Assembly (NCBI GenBank): GCA_019648995.1
Contig: BLXT01000438.1
Location: 727,552-749,575, forward strand
Direction of reading: 5' to 3'
DNA: 22,024 bases
Source: Plakobranchus ocellatus
Lineage: Eukaryota > Mollusca > Gastropoda > Plakobranchidae
Shown: one piece after another, positions 10,399 through 19,284 of the stretch
How the letters are laid out: every line of letters begins with the position of its first letter
Position numbering within the stretch: position 1 is the stretch's first letter
Notes under the pieces: generated by a model
Told to the model about the DNA's origin: nothing
Seen by the model: only the letters and a program-made list of their open reading frames with translations
The model's database searches: none
Made by a program: the position numbers and the translations under genes

Positions 10399-11412
10399 AA
10401 TGTGGAAAAAAAAACCCACCAGTTTTAATTGTTCTTCTGTTTATGTGTGTCTCTATATGTGCAGAACATCATTATTATTCAGATCTCACACTGTTCTGAC
10501 ATGTTCAATTTATGTTTATGAGTATTTTCACGCAGTGACAAAAATGGTCATTTATGTTGTTTGCTTTCATAGTCAGCCCAAATCTATAAAGTGTCTATAG
10601 TTTTATATATTAAAATATTGTCACTGCAGTAATGGGTAAAATGTTTTGGTTTTTTTTTGTTTTTTTTTGGGGGGGTGCTTTTTTTTTAAATAGATCTGAC
10701 CTGAGCATAAATAATCTATGCCGGTGAATTATAAATGGGAAAAATGGGCCTGTAAATTTTCTGTCAAACTTGATACCAATCCATACAAAATTGAGACAAA
10801 TGGAGAGAGATCAGAGGACCGGTTGGTAAAACAAAATCATCCAAGGTGTGTTACAATTTCAAATAGGCTATGCTATACACAATCAGTGGAGGCTACATCA
10901 TGCAAATTGGAATCACTTATTTTTGTATGTTTTAGAGCCAAGGGGTGGTAAATTTCATGGATGTGTTTCCTCATGATACTTACATCATACATTTTTTTTT
11001 CTTGCAACTTGATTTAACAGCACATTGAATTTTGTAATCTTCAATCTAGGGCCTAATTGTTTCATGGATAATATCAAAAATACACTGGAAATGTAAGGAT
11101 AATTTACAATTTAGTAAATGTTTGTAATGTTTGTCCACTTACTCCTCTAGCCATTGAATGGATCACGTGTGTGGGTTGGGGGTCCCCTTGTGTAAAACAA
11201 GCATAGTATTCAACAAGCCATTTCCAGCTGAGAAATTACAGCTTTCACTGCAAGCCTTTAATCAGAAAGATAGAGGCCAGGTAAAGAAGACTATTAATCT
11301 ATCATGTTAAGCACACTCATGATGCCAGTACAATATACATAAACAAGAGATCACTATATAAAGTATCAGTATGAGAATTTTTTTTTTTTTTTTTTTTTTT
11401 TTGGGGGGGGGG
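10399..11412. other. Non-coding DNA before the gap; T-to-G homopolymer junctions
   Basis: No gene is recognised. T-runs broken by single G and then a G-run occur at about 10650-10676. A run of more than 20 T followed by 10 G occurs at 11379-11412 and ends in the N gap. The 10718-10951 frame has no similarity I recognise. Confidence 0.6.
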
Positions 11413-11424
11413 NNNNNNNNNNNN
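11413..11424. other. Assembly gap (12 N)
   Basis: Twelve ambiguous bases sit directly after a poly-T then poly-G run and before ggaggg. The placement suggests failure to resolve a homopolymer. The true length of this tract is unknown, and the join between the two halves of the window depends on it. Confidence 0.98.
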
Positions 11425-12617
11425 GGAGGGAAAATTATCTATACCAAAGTAAAGAATATGCCTGTTTCAATAAAAATACACCCCATTCCAATTGATTTTG
11501 CTTTTACTTTATATGTGCATTTTGCTACAGAAGGATAAAAAGTACGATGTGCAAGGGGTGAAGCAATCTAGCCCTCTTGATTATTCGACAAGAGGTGGCT
11601 CTAGTCCAGGCAATCAGATGTTATTTCCTCTTGTCCACTCAGCATGAATTCGGTTGCTGAGCATCTTAAAGACACAGCCAGAGCTAAGGTAATCTCTCTA
11701 TATGAGAGTATTGCATCTATCAGGATCATACTCCTAGTTTCCTTCAACTCATTCTACTGGCGAGGATTGCGACTGACTTTACTTTGTTCATAAGGTCATC
11801 TGATCAATGTGCCACTCTCGGGCTCAGTGATTTGTCTTGAAATCAGTAAAAAATAAGTTGTATGTTGCAATAAAGTCACCTAGAGTCATTTCTGCAAGAT
11901 TTGATTTTGTGAAAACTACATTAAGATGTCATGATTCTCTGCTAGGATACTGACATTCAGATTTGAAAAAGGAAAAAATGTGTTTTAAATTATTTTGTCC
12001 GCAAAGTATTAGTTTGCAGCACGCAATTCATTAGGAATGTCTGCAAGACATTTTATTCATTTCAATTGTTCTTTATATTATAATAAGCTTTTAGATCATC
12101 GCCAGAGCAAACTTTTGTTTCCAATGCTAAAATGACAGGACGGACATCAACATGGAACAGAGAACTAATCCTGTGTTGCTAAAGATGCTCTGGCCACAGA
12201 AAGAACTTACACCTAATACAAATACAAGAAGAAGTCATATTTTTTTTTCATGAAACTTTTGTTGTGGACAATAGGCAGAAGTGGCAAGCTGTTTTACATA
12301 AACTTGCAGTCAACATCAATGCCAAAATATTCTCAACAACTTCAGATCACAAAAAAAAAAAAAGAATATGTGTGAAAAATGATCGGTATATTTGGAAAAC
12401 GATAAAAATTAATATGTTCCCTTCCAATTGGGTGTTTTATTCTTGTAAAACAAAGAAGATAATTGCTTAATAACATTACTTTTATACATCAGGGATTTCA
12501 ATATGATTCAAATTTTTTTAAGTAAATGCCACATATGTTAACATAAACTCATAAGTACATGTATATGTGCAGTGTCAACAAAATTACAAATGTTCCTCTG
12601 CCGGAAACAAATAATTG

Positions 12618-12672
12618 AACGTAAGTTTAAGGATCTCGTTGATGCTCCAGAGGTTGAAGAAGGTGAAATAAT
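12618..12672 (+). repeat. Diverged dispersed repeat, copy 1
   Basis: The stretch tttaaggatctcgttgatgc and then tccagaggttgaagaaggtg resembles 19227-19284 (tttaaggatcctgaagatgc, then aacggaggtagaagaaaatg) in the same order and orientation, with mismatches and small gaps. It is probably two old copies of one interspersed repeat. Its family is not recognised. Confidence 0.55.
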
Positions 12673-13542
12673 ACAATGTGGAACAACAGTGCCTACATAA
12701 AAATGTTTCTCATTAGGATTTTGTCAGTACAATAAAATGATGATAGTTGAAGCATCAAGAATACAACACAAATAGTTCATGAATATCCATAGAGATACCC
12801 TCATGCATAGAATTAGAATAAATATATGACTATCTTATTTATCTATAGTTTAAGTTAGTGGTTGTGTTCTGTCACAAGAACTAGGAAGTAGGAGAGGGAC
12901 TTATCCACTGTTCTTAAGTTAAGCAGCTGCACAGTAAAGATTTGGTCGACACTAGCTACAGCTTTAAAGTGCATATAATATCAGAAAACATGTAATAATA
13001 TTCAGAATAGTCTGCAATTGTCAAACAATCCTATTTCCAAATTCAGAACTTTGGTAACTTGTGCATAAACTTTACTCTCTATTAAAAGTAAAATACATTA
13101 TTTCTTAATTATTTTGTTCTGCTGACGATATTGTGGATCAATTCAGATTTTATCCACTTGTCTATGAGGCATAGAATATGTCCCAATAAAAAATGTTATT
13201 GCACAGCTAATTAGAGACGCAAAAAAGGCAAAACAAGTTTATTTGTTCAATGAGTGTGAGCATGAGACAAAACCATACACATTAAATTAATTAAATGGAT
13301 ATTAAATCACATTTAATTTTAAGAAAGGCATAAATTCGTTGATAGGTCTCTTAAAAAGATGATATAACAGTCAAGAAAAAAGATTTTATTATCAATGCCT
13401 ACGTCTTATATCGCAAGTTTCCTGCTGCTGTGCCTTGGTTTTTTTTTTTTTTTAGATCCATGTTAACATTTTTGTTGTGCAGCAGTAGCAGCAGTACAAA
13501 ACTGCATTTTGCATACTCACTATAAGTTAATAACAAACAAGC

Positions 13543-13592
13543 CCTTTCTTTCTTTCTTTCTTTTTCTTTTTCTTTTTTCTTTTCTTTTCTTT
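13543..13592. repeat. Imperfect CTTT-rich polypyrimidine microsatellite
   Basis: Tandem CTTT units grade into CTTTT and CTTTTTT units. In the TRIQK sense orientation this is a GAAA/GAAAA purine tract within the possible 3' UTR. Confidence 0.9.
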
Positions 13593-14327
13593 ATTCAGTC
13601 AACATACATAAAAAGCCAGCATCAAAAAGGCACTAGTCTATTACAATCTTAGAGGACATTATTTCTAAAATAGGTATTGATCCTTTAAAATGGAAAAGTT
13701 CCAGCATCTTTCAAAACAAAAGGTGTTGAAAACAGAAGTTGAGACTTACATGTAGATGATGTATATATGGACATTAATCAGAACTGGGAATAAATAGATC
13801 ACATCATGAAACAAACAAGGAAAAGAATATTCATTTCTCTTCATTTCTTATCTTTCTCATCAATTTTTTTTCAATTAAATATCCAACAACAAATTTGCAT
13901 GATCTGTCTAAAGAAGAGTTGAAAAATAGATTGAACACATCATGAAACAAAAAGGAAAAGGACATTTATTTCCCTTGCTCTCCAAAAATTCTTTTCTTCT
14001 GAAAATCTAACAGCAAAACTTGCTTGATATGTCTAAGGCAAAAGCATATATAGATACACCTTTTCAATAACCTTGAACTCAGCCAGAGGGTAAATTGAGT
14101 ACAGAATGTCAATCACCCTCCATCTCAAAATTCACTCTTCATTTCTAATTGTCAAACAGCATTAAATGTTATGAGTGACATACTGACATGGCTGAGGACA
14201 ACACACAAGCAGGTAGCTTTTTATCACAAGTGCTTACACTACAGTGGGAGAGGGACAAAAGCTCTCTCTCCAAAGTTTGTTTAACCTGCGCAGGACTGAT
14301 GCCATATTGTCACATGAAAGCCTGATG

Positions 14328-14342
14328 AGGTCAAATTGACCC
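14328..14342. promoter_or_regulatory. Palindromic nuclear-receptor site (oestrogen-response-element type)
   Basis: AGGTCA-aat-TGACCC contains the perfect core GGTCAnnnTGACC, two inverted hexamer half-sites with a 3-base spacer. This is the consensus bound by steroid receptors of the oestrogen receptor type, which molluscs possess. Ten fixed positions make a chance match in 22 kb unlikely but possible (a few per cent). It lies 1.1 kb beyond the TRIQK stop codon, an unusual location. Confidence 0.3.
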
Positions 14343-14382
14343 CAATAGTAAGAATAGAGGCCTCAAGTTAATTAATACAGCA

Positions 14383-14470
14383 GTTACAAACTTTACAAGA
14401 GCAGCAACGACAACAATGACAACATGCTGTTACAAACTTTACAAGAGCAGCAACGACAACAATGACAACA
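14383..14470. repeat. Tandem duplication, 46-bp period (2 copies)
   Basis: The 42-base segment at 14383-14424 recurs exactly at 14429-14470, starting gttacaaactttacaagagc and ending caatgacaaca, with atgc-type spacing between copies. Identity appears complete, so it is recent. It sits at the head of a CAA/CAG-rich region. Confidence 0.95.
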
Positions 14471-14566
14471 GACAGCAACAACAATAACAATAGCAACAGC
14501 AACAACAACGATGATGACAAGGATGGCAAACAACAACAACTTCAACAACAGCAACACAAACAGCAA
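14400..14566. repeat. Imperfect CAA/CAG/GAC trinucleotide-rich region
   Basis: Repeated caa, cag, gac and aac triplets run from the tandem duplication to about 14566. They create low-complexity frames: Leu/Val/Cys-rich on the minus strand, Asn/Ser-rich on the plus strand. I see no splice or start context supporting a coding role. Confidence 0.85.
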
Positions 14567-15477
14567 GATCAATGATGTGTCAAACAAAGATCTACAGCTG
14601 ATCATCTTTATATTACCAGTACTGTATTTTTCTATTACCGGTACTGTGTTTTTTTTACCTATAAACTACAGAAGAACAGCATTTCTGCAAAGTCCATCAT
14701 GTGGGATTTGGTGCTAATTAAATTAGAGAGAGAATACTTAGAAGCCCAAGGTCTACATAACTTTACAAGCTGAGTATTTTTTTTAAATTAGCGTTTCACT
14801 TCAGGTCATTAGACTTAACCAGTCCCACGCAGGTTTATAAAAACTTAGCCTGACAGCCTACATAAATTCCACAAGTCTAACATAAGCTCCATTATACTAC
14901 AGAGCTGATGGTAACAGAAATGGTAAGTCAAAACTTTTTACTCTTCTTAGATTTGTGTTGATGAAATTTTCAAAATTCTTTTTACTCATTTGTCTGTCCT
15001 TTACTAAAACTACATTCTGGGGGTAAAAACAGTTTGACTGATCTGAACACAATTTGGTCTAAAACAGCTTTTGTTTGTCATCACAATTACCGTAATTTTC
15101 ATATTTTTCAATCTGATTACAAGAAAAGTTTACATGAATTTGATTTCTTAGACAATGTCAAAATAAGTCATTTCTTACTTTTAAATCTCCTTAATTTAAC
15201 GAGAGCACAATGGCAGCAAAGAAAAATTAAATAAAAGGGTAGATGGGAACCATATGATGCATTTTTTCATTTCGTATTTTTCAAATACCTACACCATTAC
15301 AATTTTTTTGTTCATGCAGAATGAATTTGAGAAAACAGGACATGGATTCGTAAAAAGAATACAAGAATACTTTGATAAAATAAAATAGCAATGCATTTTA
15401 TAGATTTGTCTTTGTCAAAGCAGATTAAAAACTGTTCTCTAGTATGTGCTGCCTTTGAACAGGTTGCAATGTTATCT

Positions 15478-15594
15478 TCAAGTTACAGGCACGTCTGTCC
15501 CTCCTTGTCTCAGTCCACCTCCAACATTCCACAATAACAGAGCATAGAGACCTGCCATAGCCAGCACCACAAGTGCAATCATTATCACAATTTG
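15478..15594 (-). other. TRIQK: TRIQK coding exon 3 (membrane anchor)
   Basis: This 117-nt coding segment begins CAA ATT GTG after the acceptor tttcttccag and ends at TGA (15478-15480). It encodes 38 residues: a hydrophobic helix IVIMIALVVLAMAGLYALLL, Trp, then NVGGGLRQGGTDVPVT. The tail lacks the acidic end seen in vertebrate TRIQK, so it may have a different luminal end. Confidence 0.92.
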
Positions 15595-18089
15595 CTGGAA
15601 GAAAGAAATGTAAGTATTTTGGTGATAAAAGGCAATGTCAGAAAGTCAGGCATATAAATCTCAATCATCTTAGAACGATGAGCCACAATCATGGCCTTAG
15701 TAGATGGTATGTGAGGTGAGAAGCATTCTTCTTCTCCTTTGGGTGCCCCCTCCGTTCTCAGTTTGTTCTCAGTTAACCTTATAAAGTTGTTGTTGCTACA
15801 ATTACCTTCTACCCATGACTTGAGACTTTCAATAAAGGCTATTCTCTGTCTATCTCTATTGCCTTCAATCTTCCCAGTGATTGCTGGATGTTCTAAACCT
15901 TTGCGTTGGCAAATGTGTCACAAAAATTGTAGTTACCTCCTCTTATAGTTTCAATTGATGATTGTTAAAGATGAGCCTCTGATTCATTGGACTTTTTCGG
16001 TCCAGGATATCCTCATCATTCTTCTGATAAGCCATATCTTTACTGCTTATAGTTGTCTGTTTCTATCATGATTGACTTACGCTCACCATCATATGCTAGT
16101 GCTGACCATGCATATATTTCCATCACCTTTAGTCAGGTGTCCATACTTAGGTTTCTATTTGGAATAGCATCATGTGCTAATAATCACGTACTGTGTCATT
16201 TATGGCCAGACTATGAGAGTCCCAAATCTCATTGTGAATATGTTCAATCCTAAACGAGCGAGATTCTCAGTTCTGTGTAGACAGCATCATTCCTTAGATT
16301 CAGTTTAGCCAACCAAATCCTCTACACTTCCCTCCCTAGCAGTACATGGAGGGTCCCTTTCTCTACCTTGTGCTTACATTTTATTGCAACGGTTTCTTCT
16401 CAGGGTTTTATTTTGGGGATATCAAAATAGGAGTAAAATTCACCTTAAAGTTTGATTGTTTGTTGTTCATGTAATTTTGTTTCCTCAGAACCCTTTAGAG
16501 GAAATGAATATTGTTGCTTGGAAACAGTAAATACCTCTTTTAGTCTGTACTAAAACTATGGTAAAAATAACTAACTCTTAATCTCAATTTTCAGCCAATA
16601 TGAAAGCAGGGCCCGTAACTTTCAGGCATTTTTATAAAAAATCATAGAACTCAGAAAATTCACATCATTAGAATTTGCAGCATGATGGCTAGTAAACTTG
16701 GCCTGAGATCTTCAGGGATTCTTCTGTTGCAAGTTGGAGCCCAACAATCCAATCTATCATCAGGGACTGAGGATATGATGCCCACATCTTTGATGACTTT
16801 TTCCTACAGACTTAGGATTTGAATAATATTATAAACTTGCAAAGCATCATTTCAGTTTTTACTCAGGAAAATCACATTCTCCATCTTGAGACCTAAAATC
16901 ATCTAAGACATGATATCCCCTCCTCAGTCCCTAGGGAGTTGAAGAGTTAAAACTGAGGCATTTCTTTTTTTCAAAAATGTTAAAATATTTTTTTTAAGAG
17001 TTTAGTTTAAAACCCTTAACGGCTATGTGCTTACATTATTATTTTGTGTAATTTTCGATAGTACTTCCTTCAATGCATTAAACTTCTCTGGCTATTTCTA
17101 GGGTTTCTCTGCCCCCAAGTATTTTTAAAATATTACAGATCCATTTGAGAATATGTTTCTGAAATAAAAGTATTAAAAGATAACGATGATGTGTAAGATT
17201 TACCTGAGGAGTAGCTTCATTACCCTGATCTGAGCGATTTTTCATATTCTTCACAGCATGCCTGGATTTTTTCCAATCCTGTTTTCCTGTTGATCGAAAA
17301 CAGAAATGAGACAAAAATTTGAAATTTTAACAAATTATGATGCCTCTGAAACCAATTTTAATGAATCAAAGGACATATTAAAATATATTTGTTTCCTTAT
17401 TACAAAGTTTTTCACAAAAAATCTTACATCTTGAAACAATTAGGACAACTTCCTACAGTTTTTACTTTTTGCAAATTTTGCAAAGCTGAAGAGTTCCACA
17501 AATTGTATGACATTCTGTACTTTAGGAAAAAAAGGGCAACACTATGGACATGTATTGTAATGTTGGCAGTTATTTTGCTTTAACAAAAATCAAATAACTA
17601 CAACACAATTTCAGCCTCTCTTTCAAATAATCAGTCTTCAGGGGGAAAAAAAGATTTGGTATTAATATTGGAGTTCATGATTTTACTAATTATTAAAAAA
17701 AACATACACAATATTTCACTTCCTTTTTTTTTTCAGTCCATGGCTTCTCAAAAAGAAAAGTATAAGAAAAAAAATATAATCTATGTAGTTGAAACCAGAA
17801 GCATCAATTTTTATCATTTAAAATTGTGTATAAGAGGTTTAGCCATGGTTATTAGTTTTTTCTAATAAATTGTCATAGCTCTACATATTCAATTCACACT
17901 TTGCAGTACGGTTACCACTGTACCATATCTTTTCTCAACAGATTATGAATACATGTATTGTTCTTTTATCTAGGACCTAATCATGCAATATGATAAAGCT
18001 CAAAATAAATGACATTTTCACAGGTTATTTCAGACATGAAATGTGTCCATAAATACCATGAAGCAATTTAAAGACATATAAGATACTTA

Positions 18090-18152
<63 letters not shown>

Positions 18153-18509
18153 GATGTGCTATCACAATTTTTGTGAATATTTTAAATAGTTCTAAATCAG
18201 CAATATATGTTGTGACGTGCTATCATAATTTTTGTGAATATTCTAAATAAGCAAAAGCATACACACAAAAACATGCTCAATTATAAGAATTTATATCAAT
18301 TGTAAAAAGACAATTTCTAAAATAGAAAGCATAACACTGACAATGAATCCTTAAAACTTAGCACATGTTCTATCACTACACTAATCATTGTCCCAAACAG
18401 GAGGAATAACAAGAGTATTTTTCTGTCTAAATACATACAACTTACCGATCTGTTTGCGATATTGTTCTACAGGCTGACTGTTGTAACCTGATGCGTCTTT
18501 CTTTCCCAT
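15478..18509 (-). CDS. TRIQK: TRIQK family small membrane protein, complete; complement(join(15478..15594,17204..17286,18446..18509))
   Basis: TRIQK proteins are small (vertebrate forms are 86 aa), have three successive QxxK/R motifs and one C-terminal hydrophobic segment, and are reported at the endoplasmic reticulum; their molecular role is not well defined. The model here gives 87 residues. Residues 1-22 are MGKKDASGYNSQPVEQ and YRKQIG, close to the vertebrate start MGRKDA and its PVDQYRKQIG. The three motifs are intact and contiguous: QYRK (16-19), QIGK (20-23) and QDWK (24-27). A basic segment follows (about 27-40). One membrane helix lies at about 51-71 (IVIMIALVVLAMAGLYALLL then W), with a short Gly-rich tail ending PVT. 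The layout is tail-anchored, with the N-terminus probably cytosolic. The start ATG at 18509 lies in a perfect Kozak context (ACCATGG). Splices are GT-AG, phase 1 then phase 0. Three exons match in order and frame, so confidence is high despite the small size. Confidence 0.93.
15595..17203 (-). other. TRIQK intron 2
   Basis: This GT-AG phase 0 intron of 1609 nt hosts the decayed LINE fragment (15724-16265) in the same orientation as the gene. The rest (16266-17203) holds no recognised gene. It includes a 12-base inverted match (16762-16773 against 16921-16932) and T-rich tracts. Confidence 0.85.
15724..16265 (-). mobile_element. Decayed non-LTR retrotransposon (LINE), reverse-transcriptase C-terminal and 3' end
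   Basis: Reading the minus strand gives the order typical of the C-terminal end of animal LINE reverse transcriptases, across several frames and stops. YAWSALAY at 16091-16114 corresponds to the family's YVWSxLLYG. RRMMRISWTEKV at 15990-16025 is a near-perfect match to the RRMxRISWTxKV motif. GKIEGNRDRQRIAF at 15834-15875, followed by the codons for IESLKSWV, matches the GKIEGxRxRGRQR segment. The GAA-rich 3' terminus lies at about 15724-15735 after ggggcaccc. Frameshifts and stops lie between these motifs, so it is inactive. It is 5'-truncated, as is usual for LINE insertions. Confidence 0.85.
17204..17286 (-). other. TRIQK: TRIQK coding exon 2
   Basis: This 83-nt exon follows the acceptor atcaacag (AG at 17287-17288) and ends at donor gtaaat (from 17203). 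It encodes the end of the split Gly, then KQDWKKSRHAVKNMKNRS and DQGNEATPQ. It supplies the rest of the second motif, the third motif and the basic linker. The frame is conserved only through homology to the family; nothing else on this strand nearby is protein-like. Confidence 0.92.
18094..18149. repeat. AT dinucleotide microsatellite (about 28 units)
   Basis: A pure alternating AT run lies in TRIQK intron 1, immediately followed by the first copy of a 61-bp tandem duplication whose unit itself includes atatat. It is self-complementary and able to extrude a hairpin. Confidence 0.97.
18149..18250. repeat. Diverged 61-bp tandem duplication next to the AT microsatellite
   Basis: Copy 1 (18149-18189) and copy 2 (18210-18250) share ttgtgaYgtgctatcaYaat and tttttgtgaatattYtaaat with about three substitutions. 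Copy 1 holds a perfect 7-bp hairpin, ttgtgat-gtgct-atcacaa, which is broken in copy 2. Both copies are preceded by tatat. Confidence 0.9.
18446..18509 (-). other. TRIQK: TRIQK coding exon 1
   Basis: The coding part is 64 nt: ATG at 18509, then GGA AAG AAA GAC, ending in the Gly codon split after its first base. The donor gtaag reads down from 18445. It encodes the N-terminus and the first one and a half QxxK motifs; the junction falls inside QIG|K. The exon may extend upstream to 18642, where a good acceptor (tttaaatttcag) would end a 5' leader intron. Confidence 0.92.
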
Positions 18510-18642
18510 GGTCCCTTGGTGGTGGTTTCTTTGCTTTTTATCTTAACAGCTTATGTCAACTTCAGCAGTTTGGCTTATAATCGTAAGCACATTCAAGGAT
18601 ACAGCTGTCCTTAAGCACGCATGTTACAGCAGTTATTACTGT
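18510..18642 (-). promoter_or_regulatory. Candidate TRIQK 5' leader exon segment with two short uORFs
   Basis: Upstream of the start codon the minus strand runs back to a good splice acceptor (tgtttaaatttcag ending at 18643). This suggests the 5' UTR continues in a further upstream non-coding exon. Within the leader are two minimal upstream ORFs: ATG-CGT-GCT-TAA (18611-18622) and ATG-TGC-TTA-CGA-TTA-TAA (18575-18592). They could dampen translation if the leader is real. The transcription start site is not located. Confidence 0.45.
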
Positions 18643-18894
18643 CTGAAATTTAAACAGTTATTACAATATAAATGGTAGTTGAAGAGGAAGTAAAACTTAA
18701 TATAAAAGTAATTTCCTGGCATCAATCAAAATTAAATGTTATAAAAATCTCAATTCATTTAATATTGCCAGTTGTACTAGTATTTTCGTTTAAATTTCTT
18801 CTAACCAAATTTTAAAAGAATATTTATGAGAATTTTGATAATGATATAACTTCTTAAAACTGACTAGGTTTAAATGTAAATCTATTTGCTTAGT

Positions 18895-18919
18895 TTTTTT
18901 TTTTTTTTGGGGGGGGGGG
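18895..18919. repeat. Poly-T followed by poly-G tract
   Basis: About 14 T followed directly by about 11 G. The same arrangement occurs at the N gap and near 10650-10676, and in reverse complement at 2551-2590. Confidence 0.95.
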
Positions 18920-19092
18920 TTATGCCTAGTGTTACAGATTTGTAATGAATAATAACCATGAGCTTGAAAGAAAATGCATTTAGATGACATTTTTATTCAA
19001 TGCTAAATATTACATATTTCAAAATTATCAAGGGAAAAATTTATTTTTGAAGTCCGTAACTTTAATTTCTAGTCACTTCGCTTTCATAGGGT

Positions 19093-19175
19093 AGCACATT
19101 CTTCTTCTTAGGTGCCCTGTCTGGAACAGAAATTAGGATTTTCACTTTCCTTCAAACTTGCTCTCAATTAACCTT
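19093..19175 (-). mobile_element. LINE 3'-terminal fragment (second copy)
   Basis: The plus strand reads gcacattcttcttcttaggt and gccctgt, and later ctctcaattaacctta. This parallels gcattcttcttctcctttgg, gtgcccc and ttctcagttaacctta at the 3' end of the intronic LINE. It is likely a very short 5'-truncated copy of the same or a related family; no reverse-transcriptase motif is retained. Confidence 0.5.
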
Positions 19176-19226
19176 AGTAGAAGTAAAAAAAAAAGTATAC
19201 AAATACTGCACTCCTAGAAACATATG

Positions 19227-19284
19227 TAAATAAATTTAAGGATCCTGAAGATGCAACGGAGGTAGAAGAAAATGGAATAAATAT
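19227..19284 (+). repeat. Diverged dispersed repeat, copy 2
   Basis: This matches 12618-12672 in order and orientation (tttaaggatcctgaagatgc, then ggaggtagaagaaaatg). Divergence is roughly a quarter to a third of positions by eye. The family is unknown. Confidence 0.55.

Larger units (their letters stand above)
11425..15477 (-). other. Probable TRIQK 3' UTR and downstream non-coding DNA
   Basis: This is A-rich on the plus strand, so T-rich in the TRIQK sense direction. No gene is recognised. Minus-strand AATAAA candidates (tttatt on plus) lie at 13965-13970, 13385-13390 and 13238-13243, giving 3' UTRs of about 1.5-2.2 kb. A segment near 11530-11860 is less AT-rich than its surroundings and holds a short plus-strand frame (KDKKYDVQGVKQSSPLDYS and onward to TGA at about 11647); I do not recognise it. 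CTTT-rich and CAA-rich simple repeats are annotated separately. Confidence 0.5.
17287..18445 (-). other. TRIQK intron 1
   Basis: This GT-AG phase 1 intron of 1159 nt contains a long AT microsatellite and a 61-bp tandem duplication, annotated separately. Its open frames are A/T-rich and not protein-like. Confidence 0.85.

Noticed and set aside
11546-11647. Short plus-strand frame KDKKYDVQGVKQSSPLDYS preceded by an acceptor-like tttgctacag
   Set aside because: No homologue recognised and no partner exon on this strand. The higher GC could equally mark an old repeat. Mentioned in the region note only.
14393-14605. Leu/Val/Cys-rich minus-strand frame resembling a membrane protein
   Set aside because: It is the complement of CAA/CAG/GAC triplet repeats; the hydrophobic look comes from reading TTG/GTT/GTC triplets.
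16762-16932. 12-base inverted match (agggactgagga against tcctcagtccct) with a 147-base loop
   Set aside because: A match of this length at this spacing is not rare enough in 22 kb to claim a structure, and the flanks do not extend the pairing cleanly.
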